64,000 bases of DNA, taken from assembly GCA_965247505.1 (NCBI GenBank), contig OZ252020.1:992001-1056000 (forward strand). The letters are read 5' to 3'. Below are positions 51,355 to 60,261 of the stretch, one piece after another. How positions within the stretch are numbered: position 1 is the stretch's first letter; each line of letters begins with the position of its first letter. The notes beneath the pieces were generated by a model. The model was given only the letters and a program-made list of their open reading frames with translations, had not been told where the DNA came from and searched no databases. A program made the translations under genes and the position numbers. The DNA is from CAIYRG01 sp965247505. GTDB lineage: Bacteria; Pseudomonadota; Alphaproteobacteria; Micropepsales; Micropepsaceae.

Positions 51355-51563
51355 GGCGGAAGTATGCCACGGTTGGCCTATGGGCTCAAACCGGCGTTAT
51401 TCAAACTGTACCACTACCGAAAATAGGGCAAATTTGGCAGGCGTCTGTCGCCAACCAGGCTCCACCGAGCGACCCAGAATCACGCAACTGAGGTTTCTGG
51501 GAAGGACGCCACCCGGCTGAATTCCCTTTGTTTCTAGCTGAATCGACTTTTCGGTACACACAC

Positions 51564-52180
51564 GGATCCGGGGGGGCTTGAATCTTTGCATCTTTCGTTC
51601 ACGTCTTCGCACCGGTTGATGCGAGTTCTCCGCCCGATTATTTGATCGCTTATTATCGATATGTTCCGCCGTCAGGCCCATCGATCTAAAAGCGACAGGG
51701 TAAGAGCGGAGCTTATCAGTTATCATGCGGGCAGGTGCCCATCCCTGCTTCTTCAAGAGCTTACGAAGCAATCTTTTCGCTGCTTTGGCGTTACGTTTCG
51801 ACTGCACCAGGAAGTCCAAAACCTCGCCTTCATTGTCCACCGCACGCCACAGCCAATGCCGCTTCCTACGGATAACAACGACCATTTCGTCCAGATGCCA
51901 GTGGTCGCTGGGTTTGGGCCGTCTTTGCCGCAGGTTCCGGGCAATGGGCTGGCCGAACTTAAGAAACCACCGCCTCACGGTTTCGTAGGAGATATCAAGG
52001 CCGCGCTGCGCGAGGAGATCTTCTACGTCTCGATAACTCAGGGTGAACCGGGCGTAGAGCCATATAGCGTGGCAGATGACTTCAGACGGAAAACGGTGGC
52101 GTTTAAAGGAGATATCCTGCATCCGCAGACGCTACTTCAGGGTCGCTGTCAAAGACCAGCTGAGTTAATGTGATAATGCC
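51564..52180 (-). pseudogene. IS6 subgroup B transposase, C-terminus cut
   Basis: Starts at ATG 52122 (MQDISFKRHRFPSEVICHAI), HTH LSYRDVEDLLAQRGLDISYE, WHLDEMVVVIRRKRHWLWRA, ITDKLRSYPVAF, NNRAENSHQPVRRRE, then breaks after KMQRFKPP where element P begins (51563). All DDE residues are present but the last 40 codons are missing. Outer terminal repeat ends at 52180. Confidence 0.9.
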
Positions 52181-52430
52181 AGCCGTGCGCCAAGAGAGTA
52201 CGCACTTAGGAGACTAGCGTGAGATATTTAGTGCCTTTGAATATCACGACCTTCCTTCCGCTTTCGCCTCTGGCGGCCCGCTGGGAACGCGCAACAGGTG
52301 CAGACAATTTCCATAATTGCGATGCGAACGTTCACCGGAACGTTAGCTTCGCGTGCAGTCCGACGCTGCTTGAGAAACCGGAAAGGGTCGCACCCTCTAT
52401 GCTCGGGCAAGGCGCGAAGAGGAGCAGATC

Positions 52431-53111
52431 ATGTTGAGTGCAAACAGCGTTCTGCTGGTGGACGACGACGCCATGATGCGTGCCTCCTTAGCCAAGCAAT
52501 GGCTAGAAGACAGTATCTATAAAACTGTCGAGGCCCAGAGTTACGCCGAGGGGTATCAGAAAGGCATGGACGGGCTTTACGAATTCATGGTGCTCGACAT
52601 GTCGCTACCTGACGGCGACGGGCGTGAGTTATGCCGCGCGCTGCGAGAATCTGGCGTCACTTGCCCTATCGTGATTCTATCCACGTCAAACTCGGACGAC
52701 GACACAATCGCCGGCCTCAAAGCGGGCGCCAACGACTACGTCACTAAACCTTTCAGCTATGCCGTGTTGATGGCGCGCATAGATGCCCACTTGCGCAACC
52801 ACCGTTCAAATGAGAAGGCCGTCTACAAAGTTGGTCCCTACATGTTCCGGCCGAGTGCCAGGACCTTACAAGAAGGCAATACGCGCATCCGGCTGACAGA
52901 AAAAGAATCCCATGTCCTAAGATATCTTCGGTGCGCAGGTAGAACAGTTAATCGCCAAGTGCTGCTGCACGAAGTATGGGGCTACAACCCCGCGGTTTCG
53001 ACCCATACGCTGGAAACCCATATCTACCGGCTGCGCCAGAAAATCGAGAAGGACTTGTCGCACTGTCAGCTTCTGCTGACTGAAAGCGACGGATATAGGC
53101 TCAACGCCTGA
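52431..53111 (+). CDS. OmpR-type response regulator
   Basis: 226 residues. Receiver domain: acidic pocket LVDDDAMM, phosphorylated Asp in FMVLDMSLPDGDG, Thr/Ser in VILSTSNSDDD and Lys in NDYVTKPFSYAVL. C-terminal winged helix (about 125-226) with RLTEKESHVLRYLRCAGRTV, the recognition helix VSTHTLETHIYRLRQKIE, and the GDGYRL-type hairpin ESDGYRLNA. Start ATG with AGAGGAGCAGATC. No histidine kinase gene is adjacent, so it is an orphan regulator here. 250 bases upstream contain only an imperfect AACGTT-CACCGG-AACGTT repeat. Confidence 0.9.
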   Translation: MLSANSVLLVDDDAMMRASLAKQWLEDSIYKTVEAQSYAEGYQKGMDGLYEFMVLDMSLPDGDGRELCRALRESGVTCPIVILSTSNSDDDTIAGLKAGANDYVTKPFSYAVLMARIDAHLRNHRSNEKAVYKVGPYMFRPSARTLQEGNTRIRLTEKESHVLRYLRCAGRTVNRQVLLHEVWGYNPAVSTHTLETHIYRLRQKIEKDLSHCQLLLTESDGYRLNA

Positions 53112-53212
53112 TGTACGTGCGTCAGGGCGTGGCCGCTATGAAGCTGACTAAGCTCCAGGATTGGCCGTGCCGAATTGCCGGTGACGGTAATTAGGCCGTA
53201 AGTGAGAACGGC

Positions 53213-54417
53213 GGTGACAAATTAGTCCACGGAAGCGGCGGGATTTCCCAGCCGCGGGCGGAGTAAAACTCTGCCACCTGTAGCCTTCGATCTTTTTTGA
53301 GATGGAAGGCGGGAGGATGTACACCGTGGACCTATATCTGCGCGTTCGGCTGGCCTGCCATGTTGATGGTCTGAGCCAGCGAGAGGCGGCAAGTCGGTTT
53401 GGCATTGCGCGCGAGACGGTGAGGAAGATGCTGCGGCATTCGGAACCGCCGGGATATCGGCGACGCCAGCCACCGAAACGCCCGAAACTGGCCCCCTTCA
53501 CGGATATCATCGACCGTATTCTGGAGGAGGACCGAACGGTTCACCGTAAGCAGCACCACACGGCGAAGCGTATATTCGAGCGCCTTCGCGACGAACATGG
53601 CTTCACGGGCAAAGAGACCATCGTGAAGGATTACGTTCGGGAACGGCGCCTTCGTCGGCGTGAGATGTTTGTGCCGTTGTCACATCCTGCGGGCCATGCT
53701 CAAGCGGACTTTGGCGAGGCGGATGCGATCATCGCCGGCGTCAAGTATCGGGCGCATTTTTTCGTCATGACACTTCCCCACAGCGATGCCTGCTTCGTTG
53801 CGGCCTACCCGGCGGCGGCGACGGAGGCCTGGCTGGACGGGCACAACAGAGCCTTTGTTTTTTTCGGCGGCGTTCCCCAATCGATTCTTTACGACAACGA
53901 CAAGTGTCTGGTGTCGCGCATCTTGTCAGATGGCACGCGGCAACGAACGCGGGCGTTCAGCGGGCTGCAGTCCCATTACCTCTTCGAGGACCGCTACGGC
54001 CGTCTCGGCAAGGGTAACGACAAAGGCAATGTGGAGGGGGTGGTCGGCTATGCCCGGCGGAACTTCATGACGCCGCTTCCCGGTTCGCGAGCTGGGACGC
54101 CTTCAATGGCCACCTGGAAGAGCAATGCCGCAACCGGCAAGGCAACGTCCTGCGCGGCCACCGCGAGAGCATCGGCGAACGGTTTGTGCGTGACCGCGAA
54201 GCGTTGAAGAGGCCACTGCCGGCACCGTTCGACGCGTGCGACAAGCAGGGCACGCGGGTCAACTCGCTGTCCCTGGTGCGCTACCGGACGAATGACTATT
54301 CCGTGCCCGTCGCCTACGGCCATCAGGAAGTCTGGATCCGTGGCTATGTCCACGAGGTGGTTATCGGTTGCGGCGCCGGGATCATTGCCCGACACCCCCG
54401 TTCCTACGACCGGGAAG
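53213..54417 (+). mobile_element. IS21 left part with broken istA
   Basis: Outer end with ATTAGTCCA near 53220. istA starts at ATG 53317 (MYTVDLYLRVR) or 53302. HTH SQREAASRFGIARETVRKML and the rve core (GHAQADFGEADAII, YDNDKCLVSR, KGNDKGNVEGVVGYARR with D, D, E) are intact. A frameshift near 54085 moves the C-terminal part (NSLSLVRYRTNDYSVPVAYG) to another frame, and the gene breaks off after YDRED near 54417. istB is missing. Confidence 0.9.
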
Positions 54418-54520
54418 ATAAAGACCGACCATCAGCTAATATTCAAACCGGACTAGTCAGTGGGGGCTGATTACCAGCGTATATTGCGTGCCGTGTGTGG
54501 AAATTGCTGCAAAACAAAAC

Positions 54521-54549
54521 GCCTCCGGATGACCATGCCATCCGGAGGC
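54521..54549. terminator. Bidirectional terminator hairpin
   Basis: Perfect 11-bp stem GCCTCCGGATG/CATCCGGAGGC with a 7-base loop. TTTTC follows on the plus strand, and GTTTTG on the minus strand. It lies 30 bases past the DUF6152 gene stop. Confidence 0.8.
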
Positions 54550-54578
54550 TTTTCTAGAAACATTTTAGCTTAGGAAAT

Positions 54579-54947
54579 TTACTCGCCTAGCGCCTCGCCA
54601 TTTGGGAGCACTGCCGTAAGGAGCTGTCCCCCGGGAGAACCATCATTCAGAGGGTGAAGCGTTACGGTGATCTCGTCGCCGGGTACAACCGTCCTCGGAC
54701 GCCAACCCGAACGCGCTAAGTCACCAGGAGATCCCATCTCCAGCGACCACTCGATCGCTTCTCCTCGCTCGTTTTGGACCGTGATCTGAAGCCAACTATG
54801 GGGGTTGGTCCATTGCAATTCTCTCACTGTTCCCGAGAATTGGACCGTTTGTTCGGCATCAAACATCGCAAAGGAATGGTGCGCGATGGCAGGAAGCACA
54901 AACAGCGACGGGACGAACACAGCCAGGGCAAGCATCTTGAATTTCAT
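54579..54947 (-). CDS. DUF6152 exported protein
   Basis: 122 residues. Signal peptide MKFKMLALAVFVPSLFVLPAIA, then the family start HHSFAMFDAEQTVQFSGTVR and ELQWTNPHSWLQI, a small beta-barrel-like domain (SPGDLARSGW, GDEITVTLHP) ending NGEALGE. DUF6152 proteins are periplasmic and uncharacterised; the HHS start may bind metal. Start at 54947 because GGAGGAG lies 6 bases upstream; a longer frame to 55199 has no signal at its N-terminus. Terminated by the hairpin at 54521. Confidence 0.8.
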   Translation of the reverse strand: MKFKMLALAVFVPSLFVLPAIAHHSFAMFDAEQTVQFSGTVRELQWTNPHSWLQITVQNERGEAIEWSLEMGSPGDLARSGWRPRTVVPGDEITVTLHPLNDGSPGGQLLTAVLPNGEALGE

Positions 54948-55518
54948 AGACATCTCCTCCGGCGCGGCAAGCATCAACTGCCCATCTGCGCCAAGCCTTG
55001 GTGCCAAGTTATATGGGATTTGACGGCGCTTCGGCAAGAAAGCGACGGGCATGATCACTTCAACTGGCCCGGTCTTTTGAGCGTCTAGTGACAATGTCCG
55101 CTCTACCCCTGCCGCCTCAACCGGTCGACGCAACACCTTGGCGCAAACGGAGGAGTCTGAGTTTGTGCTTACGAGCCAAAGGCATAGTCCGTGGTTCACC
55201 TTGCACGAGAAGCCTGGGCCGTGGAATCACTGCCAGCCCAGCTCCAATGGGAACGTCAAACGCCTGCTCTGATAACGCTTTCTGAAGAGTGCTGTGTTTT
55301 CGATCTATTCGCTCTCGCATCCGAGAAAAGTGGCCGGACGGCTCAAGAACGGTCCTGAAAGACTTTGAGGTTCTAACCCCCGGCAGAGAGGCCTGCCGCT
55401 AGTGTTGCGTTGATCCATTGAGACCGCACCCCGAAGGCGGACATCCATGCTGCACTGCAATATGCCCGCTAAGTGCTGCCAATAGCGGACATTGAGCCAC
55501 CATAATGGCATCCACTAA
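54948..55518. other. Intergenic, no supported gene
   Basis: 571 bases without a convincing frame on either strand. It may contain remnants of deleted genes; no element end is recognised except the start of the IS6 fragment at 55519. Confidence 0.4.
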
Positions 55519-55799
55519 TGTAAGCGATCAAATAATCGGGCGGAGAACTCGCATCAACCCGTGCGAAGACGTGAACGAAAGATGCAAAGATTCAAGTCCC
55601 CCGGATCCGCCCAAAGGTTCCTCAATATCCACTCCGCCGTCTACAACACCTTCTACGATCAACGTCATCTCGAAAATCGAAGCAGGTTCAAGAACCTTCG
55701 CGCCGAAGCATTCGGTGTATGGGAAAGCGCGGCCACAGCTGCCTGAAGAAATGACGGGTTCAAACTTTTACGTCCAACGCCACTTAATGTGACAATGCC
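55519..55799 (+). pseudogene. IS6 subgroup B 3' fragment
   Basis: NNRAENSHQPVRRRERKMQR (in frame with 55561) through VYNTFYDQRHLENRSRFKNL to ESAATAA (stop at 55746), then TTAATGTGACAATGCC ending at 55799. Only the last 75 codons. Confidence 0.9.
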
Positions 55800-55948
55800 C
55801 CTGCGGCTTTAGCGTGCTTCGTCTTAAGTGGTTTGGTAATGTCGGAATTAGCCTTGGGCATGGGGGTCCCTCCTAGCCTTGGGTTAGGGCCGGTGCGGTG
55901 CAAACGTGGAGTTTGCCCCCCGGCCTGCGTTTATGGTACACCAATACT

Positions 55949-56173
55949 ATGCCGCCTGACAACATGGTTAATAGGAAGCAGAAGAAGCGAAAGCCAGGCC
56001 GCCCCTATGCTGGCGGGCGCGATCCGCTGATAACCTTTCGCCTGCCAAAGGAGGCGGTGGCGGTGATTACCTCTTGGGCGAAGAAAGCGAAAATCTCGTC
56101 ACGCTCTGAGGCGGTTCGCCAGCTTGTCATGCGCGGCCTCAAATCATTGCCAAAGAGAAAGACGAAGCGCTAG
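55949..56173 (+). CDS. Ribbon-helix-helix-like protein
   Basis: 74 residues from ATG 55949 (69 from 55964). Basic N-terminus (NRKQKKRKPGRPYAG) then DPLITFRLPKEAVAVITSWA and SSRSEAVRQLVMRGL, the strand-helix-helix pattern of CopG/MetJ-type DNA-binding proteins. Probably binds DNA as a dimer. No toxin-like partner follows directly; the next gene is a small membrane protein 31 bases away. Confidence 0.7.
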   Translation: MPPDNMVNRKQKKRKPGRPYAGGRDPLITFRLPKEAVAVITSWAKKAKISSRSEAVRQLVMRGLKSLPKRKTKR

Positions 56174-56204
56174 CCTCCGAGCCGGAACCAACGGGGACGA
56201 GACT

Positions 56205-56402
56205 ATGGCAGCACGCTTGGGGCTTGTACTCTACTGGACTGCTTGTGCTCTCGCAGCTGTTGTCTTCTTGTCGCTTTCAATAGTTGGCTTTGGTGCCGCC
56301 GATTGGTCAAGCACCGTTGTAGTCTTCTTATTTGCCGCAGTCGCCGCAGGCCTAATTTGGGCCGTTGGGCGGGCGGCATTCTATATCCTTGCCGGAAAAT
56401 GA
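56205..56402 (+). CDS. 65-residue membrane protein
   Basis: Starts MAARLGLVLYWTACALAAVV; two transmembrane helices (LYWTACALAAVVFLSLSIVG and VVVFLFAAVAAGLIWAVGRA) with a short loop. The start has GGGGACGAG in front. Similar two-helix proteins are common in Alphaproteobacteria; function unknown. Confidence 0.7.
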   Translation: MAARLGLVLYWTACALAAVVFLSLSIVGFGAADWSSTVVVFLFAAVAAGLIWAVGRAAFYILAGK

Positions 56403-56583
56403 AAATTGGTGCACTGGCCGAATTGGAATGGAGAAGGCGGAGAAACAAACAGGCATTAGGCACGAGCAAGTCTCCAAGTGGGGAAAGCGGCCCATTCACT
56501 TATAGTCCGTAAGATGCACATCATGGCATAATGCGCGTTGGTTCAGTGCAGATAGAGGGGCGAGGCTCAGTGAAGGCGCTCTC

Positions 56584-57114
56584 GTGAAAGAACAGCTAGC
56601 AAGAGTTGTAAACTACGTGGTCACCAACTTTCAGGGATGGCTGATCGTTCTGGTCATCGTCATTGCTGGTTACCTCGTCATCAGAACAACGGACAAGTAT
56701 ATCGCGCGGTTCTTCGATCGGGTGGAGTACGACCGGACGCTTGAAATCCTTTTCCAGAAAACGATCAAGGGCTTTCTCTGGAGCGTCGTGTTCATCTTGG
56801 CATTAGCGAACATCGGCTTCGATGTCTCCGGCTTTATTGCGGGTCTCGGAGTGATAGGTTTTATCGTTGGATTTGCCGTCAAAGACGTGCTCTCAAACCT
56901 GGCTGCAGGGATGTTTCTGCTGGTGAAGCAGCCCTTCAAAGTCGGGGAAATGGTCGATGTCGCGGGAGCCAAAGGCAAGGTCCGGGAAATGACCCTGTCC
57001 TCTTGCCTCATCATCACCGAGGAAGGGCACCACGTGACGGTTCCAAACGCCAAGATATGGGGCAACGCGATCCGAAATTTGTCGCGAGGGGCGGACAGAC
57101 AGCGCGGTTCGTGA
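56584..57114 (+). CDS. Short MscS-type mechanosensitive channel
   Basis: 176 residues. One or two N-terminal helices (WLIVLVIVIAGYLVIRTTDK), then the pore helix region FDVSGFIAGLGVIGFIVGFA, VKDVLSNLAAGMFLLVKQPF and the beta-domain start KVGEMVDVAGAKGKVREM to VTVPNAKIWGNAIRNLS. It matches the pore and upper vestibule of small-conductance channels, but ends where the alpha/beta C-terminal domain should follow; common MscS proteins are about 280 residues. It may be a minimal member or a truncated gene. GTG start. An IS6 end lies 55 bases downstream. Confidence 0.8.
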   Translation: MKEQLARVVNYVVTNFQGWLIVLVIVIAGYLVIRTTDKYIARFFDRVEYDRTLEILFQKTIKGFLWSVVFILALANIGFDVSGFIAGLGVIGFIVGFAVKDVLSNLAAGMFLLVKQPFKVGEMVDVAGAKGKVREMTLSSCLIITEEGHHVTVPNAKIWGNAIRNLSRGADRQRGS

Positions 57115-57169
57115 CGGCCTCTTAGGTGGTCGCGGGCACGATCAAGACCAGTGCCTAAGAAGGCCCAAG

Positions 57170-57800
57170 GCATTGTCACATTAAGTGGTGTTGGACGTAA
57201 AAGTTCGACCCCTAATTTCTTCAGGCAGCTGTGGCCGCGCTTTCCCATACACCGAATGCTTCGGCGCGAAGGTTCTTGAATCGGGTTCGATTTTCGAGAT
57301 GACGTTGAACGTAGAAGGTATTGTAGACGGCGGAGTGGATATTGAGAAATCTCTGTGCGGATCCGGATGACTTGAATCTCTGCATCTTCCGCTCACGTCT
57401 TCGCACGGGTTGATGCGAGTTCTCTGCCCGATTATTTGATCGCTTATTGTCGATATGTTCCGCCGTCAGGCCAATCGATCTAAAGGCAACAGGATATGAT
57501 CGGAGCTTATCGGTTATCATGCGGGCAGGTTTGGCGTCACGCTTCGACTGCACCAGGAAGTCCAAAACCTCGCCTTCATTGTCCACGGCACGCCACAACC
57601 AATGCCGCTTCTTACGGATAACAATGACCATTTCGTCCAGATGCCAGTAGTCGCTGGGTTTGGGCCGTCTTTGCCGCAGGTTCCGGGCAATGGGCTGGCC
57701 AAACTTAAGAAACCACCGCCTGACAGTTTCGTAGGAGATATCGAGGCCGCGCTGCGCGAGGAGATCTTCTACGTCTCGATAGCTCAGAGTGAACCGCGCA
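57170..57800 (-). pseudogene. IS6 subgroup B copy, internally deleted
   Basis: Minus strand from terminal repeat GGCATTGTCACATTAAG at about 57170 to LSYRD near 57800. The frame keeps WHLDEMVIVIRKK and NNRAENSHQPVRRRE but lacks about 19 codons in frame between SKRDAK and PARMITDKL, and the N-terminal 40 codons are gone. Confidence 0.9.
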
Positions 57801-57852
57801 CGCCTAGACGCGTGGCTGAAAGCGATTGAAACGCTCGCTCAGTGAGCTACCT

Positions 57853-57904
57853 GGCATTGTCACGTTAACTCGGCTGGTCTTTGACGGCGACCCTGAAGTA
57901 TCGC
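57853..57904 (+). mobile_element. IS6 subgroup B left-end scrap
   Basis: GGCATTGTCACGTTAACTCG and about 30 more bases identical in type to the start of the copy at 47579, then unrelated sequence. Confidence 0.8.
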
Positions 57905-57960
57905 CTTTCTCAGCGCACAGGCACCTTCATTAAATTGGCGAGCCTCCGGACGCCGATCCC

Positions 57961-57983
57961 TGTGTGTACCGAAAACTCGATTC
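57961..57983 (+). repeat. Solo end of element P
   Basis: TGTGTGTACCGAAAACTCGA and three more bases match the left end of the element at 49360. The sequence after it differs. Confidence 0.75.
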
Positions 57984-58117
57984 CGCCGGAAATTGGTCTT
58001 GTTGGGGTGCGCCGCTATTAGGCGGCATCCAATTGGGTGTCGGCAAATGCGTTTTTTTGAGGCGAAAACCTGACACCCTTCCCGCCCGAATCCTCCTTCC
58101 CGTTTCTTCGGAACTAT

Positions 58118-58285
58118 TTCCCATTTCTATGAATTTAATTCCCATTTCACCGGCAAAATTTCCCAGTTCCGTTTTCATGGGAATTTGGCTGTAACCCACT
58201 TGAATTCCTGCCCTATTCAAGCCGGTAAATGGCGAAATGGCACCAAATGCGAATTATTTCCCATATTTTCCCATTTAAATGGGAA
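58118..58285. promoter_or_regulatory. Phased TTCCCA box array
   Basis: TTCCCA at 58118, 58139 and 58160 (exactly 21 bases apart), inverted TGGGAA at 58178, then TTCCCA at 58258 and 58268 (10 apart) and TGGGAA at 58280; 58268-58285 is a perfect 18-bp palindrome. The phasing equals one or two helical turns. It lies 360 bases upstream of the radical SAM gene. MraZ-type regulators bind TGGGA-type decamers with similar spacing, but no mraZ is present. Confidence 0.5.
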
Positions 58286-58642
58286 TTTCCCGGAGGCGGG
58301 TTCGCTTAAGACTGCGTCCTCCACCATCCCGTCTCCTGGTTTCGGTGGCTGGGTTTGCGCCTCTTTTTATGGAGACAACTCATCAATGAGTTCCGCGCCC
58401 GAGATAGCCCAAGGCCTGGCGGAGAGAGACGCGCGGCCAAAGAAATACAATATTTTCAAGAAATTGAGGCTGGCTCGTGTAATGTGCCTGTCTCGCCCCG
58501 CGCCACCCGGTAAATCTGAGGCCAGGTAGACAAGGACTTCTGACACACCAGCCTTCGCGTAATTCGAATGAATTTTCCGCAGAGACCGGACCTCGGGCCA
58601 CGCGGCCCACTCGCTCTGCTTTCACAGTACTTTGGAGATTTT

Positions 58643-60199
58643 GTGCGTAAGCTTCGAATAGGAATCATAGATGTCCTCAGCAAATCGCCCGTAAACACGC
58701 TTTACGCGCGCATGATGCGGGCCAATTTGGCGGCCATCATGCCCCAGGTGATTGCGGTATGGTGCGAAGAAGAAGGCCACGAGGTTTCTGTTGCCTACTA
58801 CTCCGGCCCGCAAAACATGGTCGAAGACCTACCGGACGATCTCGATGTTGTCTTCATCGGGGCCTTCACCACGGCGGCGCAGGTGGCCTACGCCCTTAGT
58901 GCGAAATATCGGGCGAAAGGTGCGGTGACTGTCCTCGGCGGTCCACACGCCCCCAGCTATCCCGAAGATTCGCTTTTGTATTTCGATTACGTACTCGGCT
59001 TCGCCAACAAAGCAACCATCCGCGATGTGTTGCAGGACCTCGATCCTCACCGCCCCGCCGGTGTCTATCTTTCCGCCGATCGGCAGCCTACAGAGCTGCC
59101 TGGCGTTCGCGCGCGCTGGAAGCACATAGAGCGGCTGCTGCAAGAATCGCCCTGGCTGAAAATGGTCTCTATGATCGGAAGCTTGGGCTGCCCCTACACC
59201 TGCAGTTTTTGCGTCGATTCCGTTGTGCCTTATCAACCACTCGACTTTGACGTGTTGAAGGATGATCTGCGCTTCATTTTGACCAAGTTCAAACGCCCGC
59301 TCGTCGGCTGGCACGATCCCAATTTCGGCGTTCGCTTCAACGACTATCTCGATGCCATCGAAGAAGCGGTACCGCCCGGCAGCGTTGATTTCATTGCCGA
59401 GAGCACGTTGTCGCTCTTGAAGGAAGACAACGTCAAACGGCTCAAAAAGAACGGCTTCAAAGCCATACTGCCCGGCATCGAGTCTTGGTACGACATGGGC
59501 AACAAATCGAAAACCGGAAATCGGCGAGGCATGGAGAAAGTCGAAGCGGTCGCCGAGCAGGTCAACATGATCCTGCGTTACCTGCCTTATTTCCAGGGCA
59601 ATTTCGTCTTGGGACTCGATTGTGACGAAGGCGCGGAACCGTTCGAGCTGACGAAACTATATTTGGACATGGCGCCTGGTACCTTCCCGGCTTTCTCGAT
59701 GCTGACGGCCTTCGGAAGCAGCGCGCCTCTAAACCTCCAATATCAACGCGAAGGCCGGATGGTGGCCTTTCCCTTTCATTTTCTCAACAATAATGGCGCG
59801 ATGAACGTCAGGCCCAAGAATTACGAATGGCGAGAATTCTACACTCGGATGATCGATCTGCACGAGCATGCCTTCTCGAAGCGGACATTGTACAATCGCA
59901 TGAAGGCCACCCCGGGGATGATTCCAAAGACCATGAACATCGTCCGCGGGATCTCGTCGGAAGGCTGGGGCAAGATCAAATACTTTAAGGACATCCGACG
60001 GCGCCTTGATGAGGATAGCGCGTTCCGAAAGTTCTTCGATGGTGAGAGCGACGTGCTTCCGCAGTTCTATCTTGACCAAATCAAACAAGATCTCGGTCCG
60101 CTCTGGGACTGGCTTCCCGAAGGCGCTGTACATCACGACGCCTATGCCTACTTAAAATCCGAACGCGTCGTCGAGCCGGTAAGTCTTGCGACAGCATAG
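58643..60199 (+). CDS. B12-binding radical SAM protein
   Basis: 518 residues from the GTG at 58643 (GGAG 8 bases upstream); a longer frame starts at 58568. N-terminal B12-binding-like Rossmann domain (RIGIIDVLSKSPVN, VAYYSG, DVVFIGAFTTAAQVAY, GGPHAPSYPED), without the usual DxHxxG cobalamin His. Radical SAM domain with GCPYTCSFCVDS (three Cys binding the 4Fe-4S cluster, about residues 185-192), then HDPNFGVRFNDYLDAI and LPGIESWYDMGNKSKTG. Substrate unknown; it is followed by glycosyltransferases and an MsbA-like exporter, so modification of an envelope lipid or glycan is plausible (inference). Confidence 0.8.
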   Translation: MRKLRIGIIDVLSKSPVNTLYARMMRANLAAIMPQVIAVWCEEEGHEVSVAYYSGPQNMVEDLPDDLDVVFIGAFTTAAQVAYALSAKYRAKGAVTVLGGPHAPSYPEDSLLYFDYVLGFANKATIRDVLQDLDPHRPAGVYLSADRQPTELPGVRARWKHIERLLQESPWLKMVSMIGSLGCPYTCSFCVDSVVPYQPLDFDVLKDDLRFILTKFKRPLVGWHDPNFGVRFNDYLDAIEEAVPPGSVDFIAESTLSLLKEDNVKRLKKNGFKAILPGIESWYDMGNKSKTGNRRGMEKVEAVAEQVNMILRYLPYFQGNFVLGLDCDEGAEPFELTKLYLDMAPGTFPAFSMLTAFGSSAPLNLQYQREGRMVAFPFHFLNNNGAMNVRPKNYEWREFYTRMIDLHEHAFSKRTLYNRMKATPGMIPKTMNIVRGISSEGWGKIKYFKDIRRRLDEDSAFRKFFDGESDVLPQFYLDQIKQDLGPLWDWLPEGAVHHDAYAYLKSERVVEPVSLATA

Positions 60200-60261
60200 A
60201 TGTGCCATTAGGACGAGCCTTGCGGGCCACCTGGTAGCGCGTATATGTCTTTCATGATCAT

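Larger units (their letters stand above)
49396..51418 (-). mobile_element. IS1-family transposon with passenger genes
   Basis: 2023-bp unit with inverted ends GGTAGTGGTACAGTTTGAA and a perfect 8-bp target duplication GAAAATAG (49388-49395 and 51419-51426). It carries an IS1 transposase and two further genes, all on the minus strand. Clean ends and duplication show that the three genes moved as one unit. Confidence 0.9.
49360..51563. mobile_element. MITE-like element P, interrupted by IS1 transposon
   Basis: Inverted ends GTGTGTGTACCGAAAA(C/G)TCGATTC agree at 23 of 24 positions. Removing the inserted IS1 transposon and one target copy leaves about 173 bp without a coding frame. It could be a MITE or an internally deleted IS. 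It interrupts a subgroup B IS6 transposase on its right; no target duplication remains. A solo end of the same kind lies at 57961. Confidence 0.7.

Noticed and set aside
54948..55199. N-terminal extension of the DUF6152 gene
   Set aside because: The extension would bury the signal peptide inside the protein, and a GGAGGAG site marks the internal start.
57930..58220. 96-codon minus-strand ORF over the TTCCCA boxes
   Set aside because: Its residues simply translate the repeats and the element P end; no ribosome site.
58118..58285. Possible CRISPR-like repeat
   Set aside because: Units are 6 bases with 10-21 bp phasing and occur in both orientations; no 25-40 bp repeats or uniform spacers.
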